DNA of 64,000 nt from Jeotgalibaca sp. MA1X17-3 (GCF_021513155.1 NZ_CP090983.1:2326501-2390500), one strand, 5' to 3'; counted from the first letter of the stretch, positions 1-8,516 are shown. Notes: generated by a model from the sequence alone, not told the origin. A program made the numbers and translations.

Positions 1-1187
1 ACAGGATTCGCTTCTCCATAAACACTTTGAGCTGTTTGGACTACCATATCTATAAATGGATCATCTAAATCCGTTCGCTGTGCTCCTTCTGCTCCAACCA
101 TCGTTAAGGAAATATCAGAAAAACCATTCGCATCCAAATGGCGACGGATGCTATCGTGAATATGGGTTGGGTCTTGACCAGGAACTAAACGACAATCTAG
201 TTTTGCTTTTGCCATTTTAGGTAGGACGGTCTTGATTCCCGGTCCTGTATACCCACTTGAAAAGCCACATACGGTCATGGTTGGATAAAAAGCTAACGCT
301 TCGCTCTCGGTTACAGGTCCTCCTTCTGTAATCAACTTCCCAGTGAGTCCATATTGCTCTTTAACTTTTTCTGCATCAAAGGGTTGATTGGCAGCTGCTT
401 CTTTATCTTTTTCAGACAAAGGGGTAACTCCATCGTAAAACCCTTCTACAAGAATGTCGTTGTCAATATTTTTCATTGATTCTAAGGCATGAATCATTCG
501 CCATACTGGATTGTCGATAATAGCCGCCATCGAGGAATGAATATCAATGTTAGCCGTTGTTACTTCCAAATCAAAATAGGCGATTCCTTTCATTCCGGCA
601 CTGACTACATAGTTTTCATATTTATCTTTTGATCCTGCTTCCCAAATACAAGCATCTGCTTTGAAAAGATCTGTATATTTTTCAATGTACGGATCTAAGT
701 TAGGACTGCCGATTTCTTCTTCTCCTTCTATTAAGAATTTCACGTTACAAGGGAATCCACCCGATTCTTTTAAAATGGATAAAGCATTTAGGCGTGCCAT
801 AAAGTTGGCTTTATTATCAGACACACCACGTGCATAGAGAATACCATCCAAAACAGTAGGTTCGAAAGGTTCCGTTTTCCATTCATCTAATGGATCTGAC
901 GGTTGGACATCGTAGTGATTGTAGAAAAGAAGAGTTTTATTAGGATTCCCTCCCTCTGAAGCTTGGAAATACCCATAAACAACAGGGTGTCCACCTAAGT
1001 CATCCAGAATTTGTACTTCTCCACCTACTTCTTCAATCAATGATTGAACGTAGGCAACTGTTTCAGGAATTTGTCTTTTTTCTGTTGAAACGGATTCGAG
1101 GCGTAAGTAATCCTCGAAAGACGCCATTCTTTTATCAGCCATCTCTTTTGCTTTTGCTACTAATTGATTTGTTTGGGAAACTGTCAT
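1..1187 (-). CDS. M20-family dipeptidase/metallopeptidase (C-terminus cut by window edge)
   Basis: Zinc-dependent M20 peptidase of the cytosolic dipeptidase type, expected to cleave dipeptides or short peptides after import. About 395 residues are visible of a usual 450-460; the 3' end lies beyond position 1. Metal-site motifs seen in order are NHYDVQP (His), ARGVSDNKANF (Asp) and EGEEEIGS (catalytic Glu plus metal Glu). The ATG at 1185-1187 is preceded by TGGAGGTAAG at good spacing. It is the last visible gene of an operon with oppA just 18 bp upstream, so it probably processes peptides delivered by that transporter. The exact substrate (dipeptide, carnosine-like or other) cannot be read from sequence. 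Confidence 0.9.
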   Translation of the reverse strand, partial: MTVSQTNQLVAKAKEMADKRMASFEDYLRLESVSTEKRQIPETVAYVQSLIEEVGGEVQILDDLGGHPVVYGYFQASEGGNPNKTLLFYNHYDVQPSDPLDEWKTEPFEPTVLDGILYARGVSDNKANFMARLNALSILKESGGFPCNVKFLIEGEEEIGSPNLDPYIEKYTDLFKADACIWEAGSKDKYENYVVSAGMKGIAYFDLEVTTANIDIHSSMAAIIDNPVWRMIHALESMKNIDNDILVEGFYDGVTPLSEKDKEAAANQPFDAEKVKEQYGLTGKLITEGGPVTESEALAFYPTMTVCGFSSGYTGPGIKTVLPKMAKAKLDCRLVPGQDPTHIHDSIRRHLDANGFSDISLTMVGAEGAQRTDLDDPFIDMVVQTAQSVYGEANP

Positions 1188-1205
1188 TTTCTTACCTCCA
1201 CTTTT

Positions 1206-2837
1206 TTATTTCAATGTCCATGTATGAACGTCATACAAGGAACCACCCCAGTACTCTTTCATCCCGCCATCTAGAACATCATGTTGAATGAAAACATCAT
1301 GTTGGGAATAAAGGGGTAAGATTGGTGCTTGCTCTTGCATCTTCACTTGAAACTCATCATAGATTTCTTTTCGTTTGGCACTATCGGTCTCTGCTTTACC
1401 TGCATCCAGTAAGGCATCCAATTCTGTACTGGAAACAGCAGCGTAGTTAGAGGAACCGGTCGTTCCAAAATAAGTTGTCAAGTCTGGATCAACTGAAACA
1501 ACAATTCCACCTAGATAAATATCATATTCAGCAGCACGAGCTTTTTCTAAAGTTGTTGGGAAGTCATACGTTACTTGCTCCACTGTAAAGCCGACTGCTT
1601 CCAAATCTTGTTCAATCAAGTTAGCGGATTGTTCTCGTACTTTATTTCCAGTCGGAACCATGATTTCAATCGGTCTTGATAGATCATAATCTGATTTTTC
1701 GATATAGTCTTTTGCTTTCTCTGGATCATAGGCTAACGGATCTAGTGATTCATTCTGATAAGGACTTGCAGAGGTATAAGGGGCAGCAATTACTTCTGCA
1801 TTTCCTTTAAGCAAGTTATCTACAATCATATCGCGATTAACCGCATGCGACATTGCCAAACGAATGTTTTGATCCAAACGAGTGTTATTGAAATAAGCAA
1901 ATTGAGCGGTCCAAGCCGGTTGCGTTTTAACCGTTACACCATCTACACTTTCAACCATATCAATATCGGAAATAGATATTTCACCGATACCTCCACCGGC
2001 ATTCATCGTTACACCACCCGTTTGTAATTCCGTTGCTAAGTTCGTTCCTGACATCACACGAATGAATACTTCTGGAATAGCAGGTGCTCCTCGATAATAA
2101 TCTTCATAAGCTGCCAATTCTAGATGTGAATCTTGAACATATTCTACAAATTTATACGGTCCACTTGTGACGGTTGGTTTGATAAATGCATCAGAACCAT
2201 CAAGCTCGGCTACGGGGATTTCTTCCAAGACATGTTTCGGTTGGATAAAGATGGATGTTCCAACCATTTCTTTTACATAATTAGGATCTGTCGGGACTTT
2301 CGTCTTAAACGTAAGTGTATGTTCATCCACCACAACTAGATTAGGAATTTCAGTACCACTGTCCAACTTACTAGAGCTATTAACGCCATCCAGTGACGTT
2401 AGGTACAGTCCAACTGTTTGTACTTCTGGATTAGCAAGTAGGTTCATCGTAAAGACGACATCTTCTGCTGTAATAGGTGTGCCGTCTGTCCAAGTAGCAT
2501 CCGGGTTTAACTTGATTGTATAGTTTTGATTATCTGTTGTTTCAAATGAATCGGCTAGTTTGGGTTCAAATTCTAAGGGTGTCGTCATTTCCAACAACGT
2601 ATCAAAGAAATACCGTTGTACCCAACGGGTAGAAACACCACTTGCATTAATGGGGCTTAAATTCCCCATTGGATTCGTTACCCCTACATAAAGGGTGTCC
2701 GAAGCTGTTTCAGTGGCGACCCCACTTGCCTTCGTTGAATCTGTATCTTCTGCACCATCTGCATTCCCACACGCTGCCAATACAAGCATACTTGCTGTCA
2801 GCATAAATACCATTGCTTTTTTATTCATTTTCATCAT
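1206..2837 (-). CDS. oppA: Oligopeptide ABC transporter substrate-binding lipoprotein (SBP family 5)
   Basis: Extracytoplasmic peptide receptor of the OppA/DppA family (about 543 residues). It has a lipoprotein signal: Lys-rich start, hydrophobic stretch and lipobox LVLAACGN with Cys near residue 23, so it should be anchored to the outer face of the membrane. The body shows typical SBP_bac_5 segments such as TWTDGTPITAEDVVFT and a C-terminal PILPLYSQHD. The ATG at 2837 is chosen because GGAGG lies 8 nt upstream; an upstream in-frame TTG would place the ribosome binding site inside the gene. It sits in the opp operon between oppC and the M20 peptidase. No transporter ATPases are visible; they may lie beyond the left edge or elsewhere. 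Confidence 0.93.
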   Translation of the reverse strand: MMKMNKKAMVFMLTASMLVLAACGNADGAEDTDSTKASGVATETASDTLYVGVTNPMGNLSPINASGVSTRWVQRYFFDTLLEMTTPLEFEPKLADSFETTDNQNYTIKLNPDATWTDGTPITAEDVVFTMNLLANPEVQTVGLYLTSLDGVNSSSKLDSGTEIPNLVVVDEHTLTFKTKVPTDPNYVKEMVGTSIFIQPKHVLEEIPVAELDGSDAFIKPTVTSGPYKFVEYVQDSHLELAAYEDYYRGAPAIPEVFIRVMSGTNLATELQTGGVTMNAGGGIGEISISDIDMVESVDGVTVKTQPAWTAQFAYFNNTRLDQNIRLAMSHAVNRDMIVDNLLKGNAEVIAAPYTSASPYQNESLDPLAYDPEKAKDYIEKSDYDLSRPIEIMVPTGNKVREQSANLIEQDLEAVGFTVEQVTYDFPTTLEKARAAEYDIYLGGIVVSVDPDLTTYFGTTGSSNYAAVSSTELDALLDAGKAETDSAKRKEIYDEFQVKMQEQAPILPLYSQHDVFIQHDVLDGGMKEYWGGSLYDVHTWTLK

Positions 2838-2855
2838 GTTGTTTTCCTCCAAATT

Positions 2856-3785
2856 TTAATTTTTTGTACCATCAAAGGCATCACGTAGGCCGTCGCCAAT
2901 AAAGTTAATGGATAATACTGCTAATAGGATCATAATTCCTGCTGGAATCCAAAGCCATGGTTGACTGGATAAGACCGTCAGTGACTGAGCTTGAGATAAA
3001 ATATTTCCCCAACTCGCTGTTGGTGGTTGGATTCCCATACCCAAGAAGCTGAGGGAGGATTCCGTTAATATGGCACTGGCAATTCCAAAGGTTGCATTGA
3101 CAAAGATATTGGACAGTACATTGGGTAAAATTTCTTTAAATAAAATATGAGGGGTACTATACCCAACGGAAATAGCTGCTTGAATATACTCGCTATCTTT
3201 TATAGTCAGAACATTTCCACGCACAATGCGGGAAAGGGGCACCCAGTTTAACAGTCCTAACACTAGAGTAATCGTTCCTACTCCCGGTCCTATAATACTA
3301 ACAAGAACTAATATCACCATAAAAGAAGGAAACGATTGAATAATTTCTGTCGATCGCATGATGAAGTTGTCTACCTTACCCCCGAAAAATCCTGCGATTA
3401 GACCTAGCGTTGTTCCGATTACCGTGTAAATAGCAACTGAACTAACACCAACAAACAAAGAAACCCGTGAGCCGTAGATTAAGCGACTAAATACATCTCG
3501 TCCGACACCATCCGTACCCAACCAGTACGTGCTACTTGGATTGGCTTCAAAATCTGGTGTAATTAAATTGGGCTGAAAATTTGTAACGAGTGGAGCAAAT
3601 ACCGCCATTAAAATCATGATAATGAAAACAATGGTTCCGATCACTGCCGGCTTGTGTTTCATAAATCGTTTGAAAATAATTTTTTTGTTGCTTTCTGCTT
3701 TAATTGTTTTTGATAGATGTTCTTCTTTCGGAAAAGTTGTCCCTTCCGCGTAAACACGTGTAAACTCAGATGTAGTTGTAGCCAT
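2856..3785 (-). CDS. oppC: Peptide ABC transporter permease, OppC/DppC type
   Basis: Inner-membrane permease (309 residues) of the peptide/nickel ABC importer family. The N-terminal cytoplasmic segment precedes TM1 (about residues 45-68), and the BPD_transp_1 domain fills the C-terminal two thirds. The ATPase-coupling loop is seen as EYIQAAISVGYSTPHILF followed by KEILPNVL. The start has an AGGAGGGG ribosome binding site. The gene lies 11 bp downstream of oppB and 18 bp upstream of oppA, so co-transcription is clear. Intact, unlike its partner oppB. Confidence 0.93.
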   Translation of the reverse strand: MATTTSEFTRVYAEGTTFPKEEHLSKTIKAESNKKIIFKRFMKHKPAVIGTIVFIIMILMAVFAPLVTNFQPNLITPDFEANPSSTYWLGTDGVGRDVFSRLIYGSRVSLFVGVSSVAIYTVIGTTLGLIAGFFGGKVDNFIMRSTEIIQSFPSFMVILVLVSIIGPGVGTITLVLGLLNWVPLSRIVRGNVLTIKDSEYIQAAISVGYSTPHILFKEILPNVLSNIFVNATFGIASAILTESSLSFLGMGIQPPTASWGNILSQAQSLTVLSSQPWLWIPAGIMILLAVLSINFIGDGLRDAFDGTKN

Positions 3786-3796
3786 CTATACCCCTC

Positions 3797-4752
3797 CTAA
3801 CTTTCGCTATAACGAATCCGTGGATCTGCTGCAGCGTAGAAAATATCCATTAATACATTAGCTAATAACACAGTCACTGCAGAAGCCAGTGTAATAGCCA
3901 TTAAAACATTGTAGTCACGTGATTGAATGGATGAAATCGTTAATGCACCTAGACCAGGCCATTGGAAAATCTGTTCGGTTACAATCGCTCCTCCAATAAG
4001 CTTGGGGATATCTGATGCAATGATTGTAATAATTGGTACAAATGCATTACGAATCCCATGTCGGAAAATAATTTGACTAGGTTTTAATCCTTTTGCTTTT
4101 GCTGTTCGTAAGTAGTTTTCTCCAAAAATATCAATCATACTGGAACGAACGTAACGAATCATGTTCGCTGAAATGGTTGATGCAATAACCGTTACTGGTA
4201 AAATCAGATGCTGTAGTTGCTCTACAAAGCCACCGTCTGATCCAAGAACTTGCCTACCACCCGTCGGTAACCATTTCAATTGCACTCCAAAAATATAAAT
4301 CAGAAATAGTCCAAAGAAAAAGTTCGGATCGAAACGCCTAGGATGGATGAACCGGTAATCAGATAATCTACCCATGTGTTTTGTTTGACTGCGCTATAAA
4401 TTCCTAATGGAATCGCAACTAGGTATGCAACTACTAATGATGCTCCCATCAAAATTAAAGTAGGTCCAACTCTTTCCATCAAGATATTTGTTACGGGTTG
4501 TCGGGTTGCAAAAGAATTTCCTAAATTCCCTTGCAGTAATTCTTTCAACCAGTAGAAATAACGAATCAGGAGCGGTTTATCCAAACCTAAGCTCACTCTC
4601 ACTTGATTGATTTGCTCCTCCGTAGCATCGGCACTCACATATAAAGTAGCCGGATCACCAGGGGCAAAGTTGATAATCATATAAGACAAAAATGTGATAA
4701 AAAATAGGACGACAAATCCAATCATCAATCGTCTAATTAAATATTTTTTCAT
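3797..4752 (-). pseudogene. oppB: Peptide ABC transporter permease, OppB/DppB type (single-base frameshift)
   Basis: The permease partner of OppC, split into two overlapping frames: residues 1-about 143 from 4752, then the rest ending at 3797. The N-terminal half has the OppB signature (MKKYLIRRLMIG, then a loop with NFAPGDPATLY), and the second frame has the coupling loop YLRTAKAKGLKPSQIIF and the usual C-terminus DPRIRYSES. Restoring one C to the CC at 4326-4327 (minus ATCCGAAC to ATCCCGAAC) rejoins the frames as a normal GVSIPNFFFGLFLIYIF stretch. The break matches eleven other homopolymer contractions in this window, so a sequencing error is more likely than gene death. First structural gene after the leader/attenuator. 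Confidence 0.88.
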
Positions 4753-4785
4753 GCTGACACCTCCAAGTTAGTTAGACCCAGTAAT

Positions 4786-4817
4786 AAAAAAAGAAGCCCT
4801 TCGCAATGAAGGGCTTC
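4786..4817 (-). terminator. Intrinsic terminator of the opp leader (attenuator segments 3:4)
   Basis: A perfect 10-bp stem (GAAGCCCTTC at 4793-4802 with GAAGGGCTTC at 4808-4817) has a 5-nt loop. On the minus strand it is followed by seven U residues (4792-4786). It lies between the leader peptide and oppB, inside the operon, so it is an attenuator and not an end-of-operon terminator. Confidence 0.9.
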
Positions 4818-4887
4818 AATAATGCCAAGCCCTCCGTGGAACACAAATGAGGACTCAACTAATTTAATAGTTCGAATCCTAGGGCTT
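4793..4887 (-). promoter_or_regulatory. Four-segment transcription attenuator of the opp operon
   Basis: On the minus strand four complementary segments follow one another. Segment 1 is AAGCCCT (4887-4881), overlapping the last two sense codons and the stop of the leader peptide. Segment 2 is GGAGGGCTT (4835-4827), segment 3 is GAAGCCCTTC (4817-4808) and segment 4 is GAAGGGCTTC (4802-4793). 1:2 and 3:4 pairing gives termination; 2:3 pairing (9 bp with one GU) would be the antiterminator. A ribosome stalled on the Ile/Leu/Val codons just before segment 1 would mask it and favour 2:3. The pairings are seen in the sequence; the stalling mechanism is inferred from classical amino-acid attenuators. 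Confidence 0.8.
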
Positions 4888-4956
4888 AATAATTAATAAA
4901 ATAACTGGTTGAGCGCTACTATTATTTTTTACGAAAGTTGTTTTCATATTCATCAT
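4879..4956 (-). CDS. Leader peptide, 25 residues, branched-chain-amino-acid rich
   Basis: A short ORF beginning ATG ATG AAT ATG with AAGGAG 8 nt upstream (4970-4965), ending at TAG (4881-4879). The peptide starts MMNMKTTFVKNN and ends PVILLIIKP. Six consecutive codons (GTT ATT TTA TTA ATT ATT) encode Val, Ile, Leu, Leu, Ile, Ile, immediately before attenuator segment 1. The layout of promoter, ribosome binding site, BCAA-codon run, overlapping hairpins and terminator is that of a translated leader controlling transcription. A secreted signalling peptide is a weaker alternative: the product has no signal peptide. Confidence 0.78.
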   Translation of the reverse strand: MMNMKTTFVKNNSSAQPVILLIIKP

Positions 4957-4993
4957 CAGTACCGCTCCTTGTCTTGTTTTTTTTAGTGTCCCT

Positions 4994-5022
4994 ACTTTAA
5001 CCTGAGCAAATTAGAAAGTCAA
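4994..5022 (-). promoter_or_regulatory. Sigma-A promoter of the opp operon
   Basis: On the minus strand TTGACT (5022-5017), a 17-nt spacer, then TAAAGT (4999-4994). It lies about 25 nt upstream of the leader-peptide ribosome binding site, so the transcript would begin just before the leader ORF. Confidence 0.8.
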
Positions 5023-5072
5023 CCATTTTTCTAATCTTTTTATCATCTGTCCTTAACGAATAGATAAAAGAA

Positions 5073-5106
5073 TATCTTTAACCTTGATTCTTCAAGGTTA
5101 AAGATA
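5073..5106. repeat. Perfect 15-bp inverted repeat
   Basis: TATCTTTAACCTTGA and TCAAGGTTAAAGATA flank a 4-nt loop (TTCT). On the minus strand it is followed by a loosely T-rich tract, not a clean U run, so it is a weak terminator candidate or an operator upstream of the opp promoter. A short open stretch reading to a TAA near 5180 on the plus strand may be a gene remnant but is not recognisable. Confidence 0.5.
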
Positions 5107-5226
5107 CTAAAGATAGGATTCAAAAATTAGAAATAGCTGATGAATCTAAATTAGGTAATCCACTAGTGCGAGATAAATAAACTACAGAAATTCTGAGTAA
5201 CCAGATGAAGTGGTCGAATATCAAAT

Positions 5227-5266
5227 AAAACCCGTTCACTCTAGTAACTAGAATGAACGGGTTTTT
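5227..5266 (-). terminator. Terminator after the GAF gene
   Basis: The stem is CCCGTTCAcTCTAG with CTAGAaTGAACGGG (one mismatch), flanked by A and T runs on both sides. It lies just downstream of the GAF gene stop at 5284 and can work in both directions. Confidence 0.85.
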
Positions 5267-5283
5267 CGAGTATTAAGTAGTTA

Positions 5284-5811
5284 TTACTTATTCTTTTCGA
5301 CTAGTAATTGCAAATCTTTTTCGAGTGAGGCTCTAAATTCTCTTAATAAATGTTGCTGATTTTCAGTTAGATCCATTGGCTTATCATCCAGGACACAAAT
5401 CGTTCCAAAAAATTCGCCATCTGGCCATTTAATCGGAAGACCATGATAAGAAATCATGTCGATGTCCATATCTGGATTATCTTTCCATGCCTCTAATTTA
5501 CGGGCATCAACAACAGAAAATTCACTATCGGTACCAATGACTGTTTCACAGTAGAGACCGTGACACAGGTAATCGTTCCCGCCAGCTTTATATGGATTCG
5601 ATTCATTTTCACTCATCATAAAGACGTGCATGGACTCTTTAGTAATTTCCATGATCAACCCCGCACGCACATCCGCAAATGAAGCGATGAGGTTAACAAT
5701 ATTCTGCCAACCGTCTTTGACCTCTTGTGTTACTTGTGGTTTATCTTCACCTGTAATCGGTACCTCTTGATAAGAGCCATCTGAGCGTAATTTAACTTTT
5801 GCTGTAGCCAT
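5284..5811 (-). CDS. Stand-alone GAF-domain protein
   Basis: A 175-residue protein that is almost wholly one GAF domain (about residues 25-170). The pattern NDYLCHGLYCETVIG, followed by SYHGLPIKWPDGEFF and GTICVLDDK, matches GAF sensor domains usually attached to histidine kinases or cyclic-nucleotide enzymes. The cysteine arrangement of free methionine sulfoxide reductases is not seen, so a ligand- or redox-sensing role is more likely than that enzyme. No output domain is present. The ribosome binding site is AAAGGAG before the ATG at 5811. Monocistronic with its own terminator. Cytoplasmic, partner unknown. Confidence 0.75.
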   Translation of the reverse strand: MATAKVKLRSDGSYQEVPITGEDKPQVTQEVKDGWQNIVNLIASFADVRAGLIMEITKESMHVFMMSENESNPYKAGGNDYLCHGLYCETVIGTDSEFSVVDARKLEAWKDNPDMDIDMISYHGLPIKWPDGEFFGTICVLDDKPMDLTENQQHLLREFRASLEKDLQLLVEKNK

Positions 5812-6182
5812 CTTATAAAACTCCTTTCAAATACTTGTCATCAATCTATGTGTTGTTAGCTCTCCTGCATATATTCTATTTTAACATTCAAACGCTTCCT
5901 TTTATAATTTAAAGATTTTACCCCCGTCTTTAATACGTCAGAAAAAGTCTATTCCGTACGATTAAAAAGAAAATGGTTAACATTCAAATCATCAACTTTC
6001 TACAGAGTTAAAATATATTTTTATATACAATTCTTTTCTACTTAACTTTAACCTGGCTTTTAATCCCTGCAACAGAGATTCACGCAAGAACTACTTTAGC
6101 AACTAAACTTAAAATAATATAGGTGCGTTCCTTGCAAAATCGGCTAAGATTAAATAATAGAATTTCATCACATCAAGCCATT
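5812..6182. other. Intergenic stretch without recognisable gene
   Basis: AT-rich sequence between the GAF gene and the BREX remnant. It holds the upstream region of the GAF gene and probably the decayed remainder of brxB. No ORF, hairpin or repeat I could support. Confidence 0.4.
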
Positions 6183-6470
6183 TCAGCCAACTTTTCCTTC
6201 AACTTTAAAGCTTTTCTCCATATATCCACGTTTTTCAAAAAACGATAGAATGATTTCGTAAAGATCAAATACTTGAAAGTGAATGACCGGTCTATTCTTT
6301 TCTACAAAACTGAATATATCAGGCGTCTCTTCGCGCACGAAGAGTTCATCTGATGGATCATAGTCGAATATATAAAAACTCATTTCATTGCCTAAGCTTT
6401 TATTTTCTAAAAAGTTAGGTTTCAGAAGTCTTTCTTGTAATACTTTTAGTCTCTCTTGTGTTGTTTTCAT
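6183..6470 (-). pseudogene. Truncated BrxB-like protein (DUF1788), BREX remnant
   Basis: Only 95 residues, about half the length of BrxB. The visible part matches the N-terminal half of the DUF1788 family: a start of the type RLKVLQERLLKPNFLENK, then GNEMSFYIFDYDP and VFDLYEIILSFFEKRGYMEK. The conserved C-terminal half is missing; after the stop at 6183 no continuation was found in any frame. It overlaps the end of the brxA fragment by 4 bp, the gene order and coupling of intact BREX operons. Without brxC, pglX and pglZ nearby it cannot be a working anti-phage system here. Confidence 0.75.
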
Positions 6471-6943
6471 AAAAGCTCTCCTAACAGGACTTCTGCAGCT
6501 GGTTTGTATCCTTTTTCCCTTAAAAAATTCTCCGCATCTAAGGAGAGAATCATCCGTTGGATTTGATATGTATCAGAGTCCATTTTCTGTATGAATCCAC
6601 CTTCTACTAATATTCGAAGAAATGCATTCGATAGCTCTTTTACTGTTTTTTCTGACCATTTATGTGCTTTTTCATTGTTCTCAATTTGTCTTTCAATAAA
6701 ACGAGTGACTTCTTTTCTTGTTATTTCAGGGTGGTATGTTAGAACTTTTTCTAAGTACATGCCACGAGAAAATTTAAGAAATAGTAAATCAACTTGTAAA
6801 ATACTATAAATAACTAATAATTTGGATTTTTGAAAATCTTGACTCTGTATTAGCTTTTGAACATCCTCACCCGATTCAGTTAAACGAAAAATAATTTCAT
6901 TTCCAACTCTTTTTCTTCTATCTATAGAAGGTAGCTGAAACTT
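6467..6943 (-). pseudogene. N-terminally truncated BrxA-like protein (DUF1819), BREX remnant
   Basis: An open frame of 158 codons with no start; a TGA at 6946-6944 cuts off roughly the first 40-50 residues of a DUF1819/BrxA protein (usually about 200). It reads from LPSIDRRKRVGNEIIFRL through the helical core SKLLVIYSILQVDLLFLKF and KWSEKTVKELSNAFLRIL to a normal C-terminal end (FLREKGYKPAAEVLLGELL). An internal ATG at 6760 would give 97 residues, but family similarity clearly extends upstream of it. It runs into brxB'. The conserved order brxA-brxB supports a lost BREX island. Confidence 0.75.
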
Positions 6944-6998
6944 TCATAAATAGAGAGTTGTGATAGAGCGGTTGTATTTTTTTGTTTTATTAGCTAGC

Positions 6999-7044
6999 AA
7001 AAAAGGCTCAGTCTATCTTTAGTAAGATAGACTGAGCCTTTTTT
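6999..7044 (-). terminator. Terminator of the cystine operon
   Basis: A 21-bp perfect stem (6999-7019 with 7024-7044) has a 4-nt loop, A6 on one side and T6 on the other. It lies 30 bp downstream of the symporter stop on the minus strand. Confidence 0.92.
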
Positions 7045-7074
7045 ATGCCTTTTTATGCTTTTTTATATTTAAAA

Positions 7075-8505
7075 TTAGTGACTCTCTTGTGCTGTTTCTT
7101 CCTCGACTGCTGGAGGAAGTTTGAATTGTTCTGCATCAAACGTACCTTCCCAACGGTCTACAATAATCGCACTAACCATTGATCCTGTAACGTTGATCAT
7201 GGTACGACCCATATCAATAATTGGATCAATTCCAAAGATTGCTCCAATACGAGACATGTATGCTCCAAGGCCTAAACTATTCAAAGTAACAGTAGCAGCA
7301 ACAGTTGCAGTCCCCGGTACTCCCGCAATTCCGATTGAACCAATAGTTACAACAATAATCAATAGAACATAGAAGGCAAAGTTCATTTCAACACCTGTAG
7401 CTGTAGCTAAAAGAATCCCTAACATGGCAGGGAAAATTCCAGCACAACCGTTCATACCAATGGAAGTTCCTAGAGTTGCAACGAAGTTTCCACTTTGGTC
7501 AGATACTCCTAAGTCTTTCAAAGTATTCAAAGTATAAGGAAGAGTTCCAACACTTGAACGACTTGAGAATGCAAATAACATAGTTGTGAATGCTTTTTTA
7601 TAGAACTGGAAGGGATTTACTCCAACTAGTAATAAAAGACCCATGTAGACGATTAGCATCGCCACTACTCCTAAATAAAGCACTAGAATAAAACTAATAA
7701 CACTCATGATAACAGAAAGACCATTTGAAATAATAGTGGTTGCAATTAAAGCAGTAACTCCATAAGGCATTACTTTAATAACGTTTGTTAGTACACTGTT
7801 AACCACTACTTTACTAGAAGTTAAAAAGTTTAAAAATGGAGCAACTTTCTCAGGCTTTTTACCTTTCAAGAAACGAATGGCACTACCAAATAATCCAGCA
7901 GTAATTACTACAGATACAATTGCACCATTGTTAGAAAATACAGAGAATATATTGTTCGGTACTAAGTTTAAGAAAAATTCAGGGAAACTTTGAGAGCCAA
8001 TACTACCTATTTGATCCGCTTTTCCTGCAGCGATCTCACCAGTGAAACTTGTAGCATCTAATGGGAATATTTTCAGCAAGAGGATCATAACAACAACAGA
8101 GATAGCAGTTGTTCCTAATAAAATAGCGAAGGTTTTTCCAGTCAAACTTCTGATATCTGTACCTTCTACTTTAGTAATCACTTCAATAATGGACAGGAAT
8201 ACAATTGGAACTGCCAATAGTTGCACCAGACGAATGAATCCAGAACCAAAAATACTAAACCAACTAGTAATTTCACTTTGTGCAAAATCAGTATATAATG
8301 CTCCAATGTTTGTACCAAATAAGTCAATGGCAACACCAATTGCCAATCCTAAAATAAGAGCTGCTATCATCCGATTTTGGAACGATGATTTACGTTTTTT
8401 TAATCCTGTTAGAAGTACATAAGCACCTATAAGAGCAACAAAAGCAATCAATGTAATATAATTACTCATTTTCAGAAAACCTGTAAATAATGGAATATCT
8501 ATCAT
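7075..8505 (-). CDS. tcyP: L-cystine/dicarboxylate:cation symporter (TcyP-like)
   Basis: Membrane symporter (476 residues) of the dicarboxylate/amino acid:cation family, closest in length and layout to TcyP-type L-cystine uptake proteins. Many hydrophobic segments; family signatures include a Ser-rich re-entrant loop (AFSSRSSVGTLPYTL), GMNGCAGIFPAMLGIL and GIAGVPGTATVAATVTLNSLG. The ribosome binding site AAGGAG precedes the ATG at 8505. It is the last gene of the patB-ridA-cdr operon, 11 bp after the flavoenzyme. This context (C-S lyase, RidA, disulfide reductase) favours cystine over dicarboxylates as substrate; that choice is inference. Confidence 0.85.
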   Translation of the reverse strand: MIDIPLFTGFLKMSNYITLIAFVALIGAYVLLTGLKKRKSSFQNRMIAALILGLAIGVAIDLFGTNIGALYTDFAQSEITSWFSIFGSGFIRLVQLLAVPIVFLSIIEVITKVEGTDIRSLTGKTFAILLGTTAISVVVMILLLKIFPLDATSFTGEIAAGKADQIGSIGSQSFPEFFLNLVPNNIFSVFSNNGAIVSVVITAGLFGSAIRFLKGKKPEKVAPFLNFLTSSKVVVNSVLTNVIKVMPYGVTALIATTIISNGLSVIMSVISFILVLYLGVVAMLIVYMGLLLLVGVNPFQFYKKAFTTMLFAFSSRSSVGTLPYTLNTLKDLGVSDQSGNFVATLGTSIGMNGCAGIFPAMLGILLATATGVEMNFAFYVLLIIVVTIGSIGIAGVPGTATVAATVTLNSLGLGAYMSRIGAIFGIDPIIDMGRTMINVTGSMVSAIIVDRWEGTFDAEQFKLPPAVEEETAQESH

Positions 8506-8516
8506 GATTTTTCTCC

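Noticed and set aside
1040..1291. 83-residue plus-strand ORF
   Set aside because: It lies antisense across the M20 peptidase and oppA ends, with no ribosome binding site or recognisable domain.
4820..4960. T-box or other riboswitch upstream of oppB
   Set aside because: No AGGGTGGNACCGCG-like core is present. The translated BCAA-codon ORF and four-segment pairing explain the sequence better.
5284..5811. Free methionine-(R)-sulfoxide reductase
   Set aside because: The protein is a GAF domain, but the cysteine arrangement of that enzyme is not present; the WPDGEFFGTICVLD pattern fits sensory GAF domains.
6183..6943. Functional BREX defence system
   Set aside because: Both genes are truncated and brxC, pglX, pglZ and brxL are absent from the surrounding sequence.
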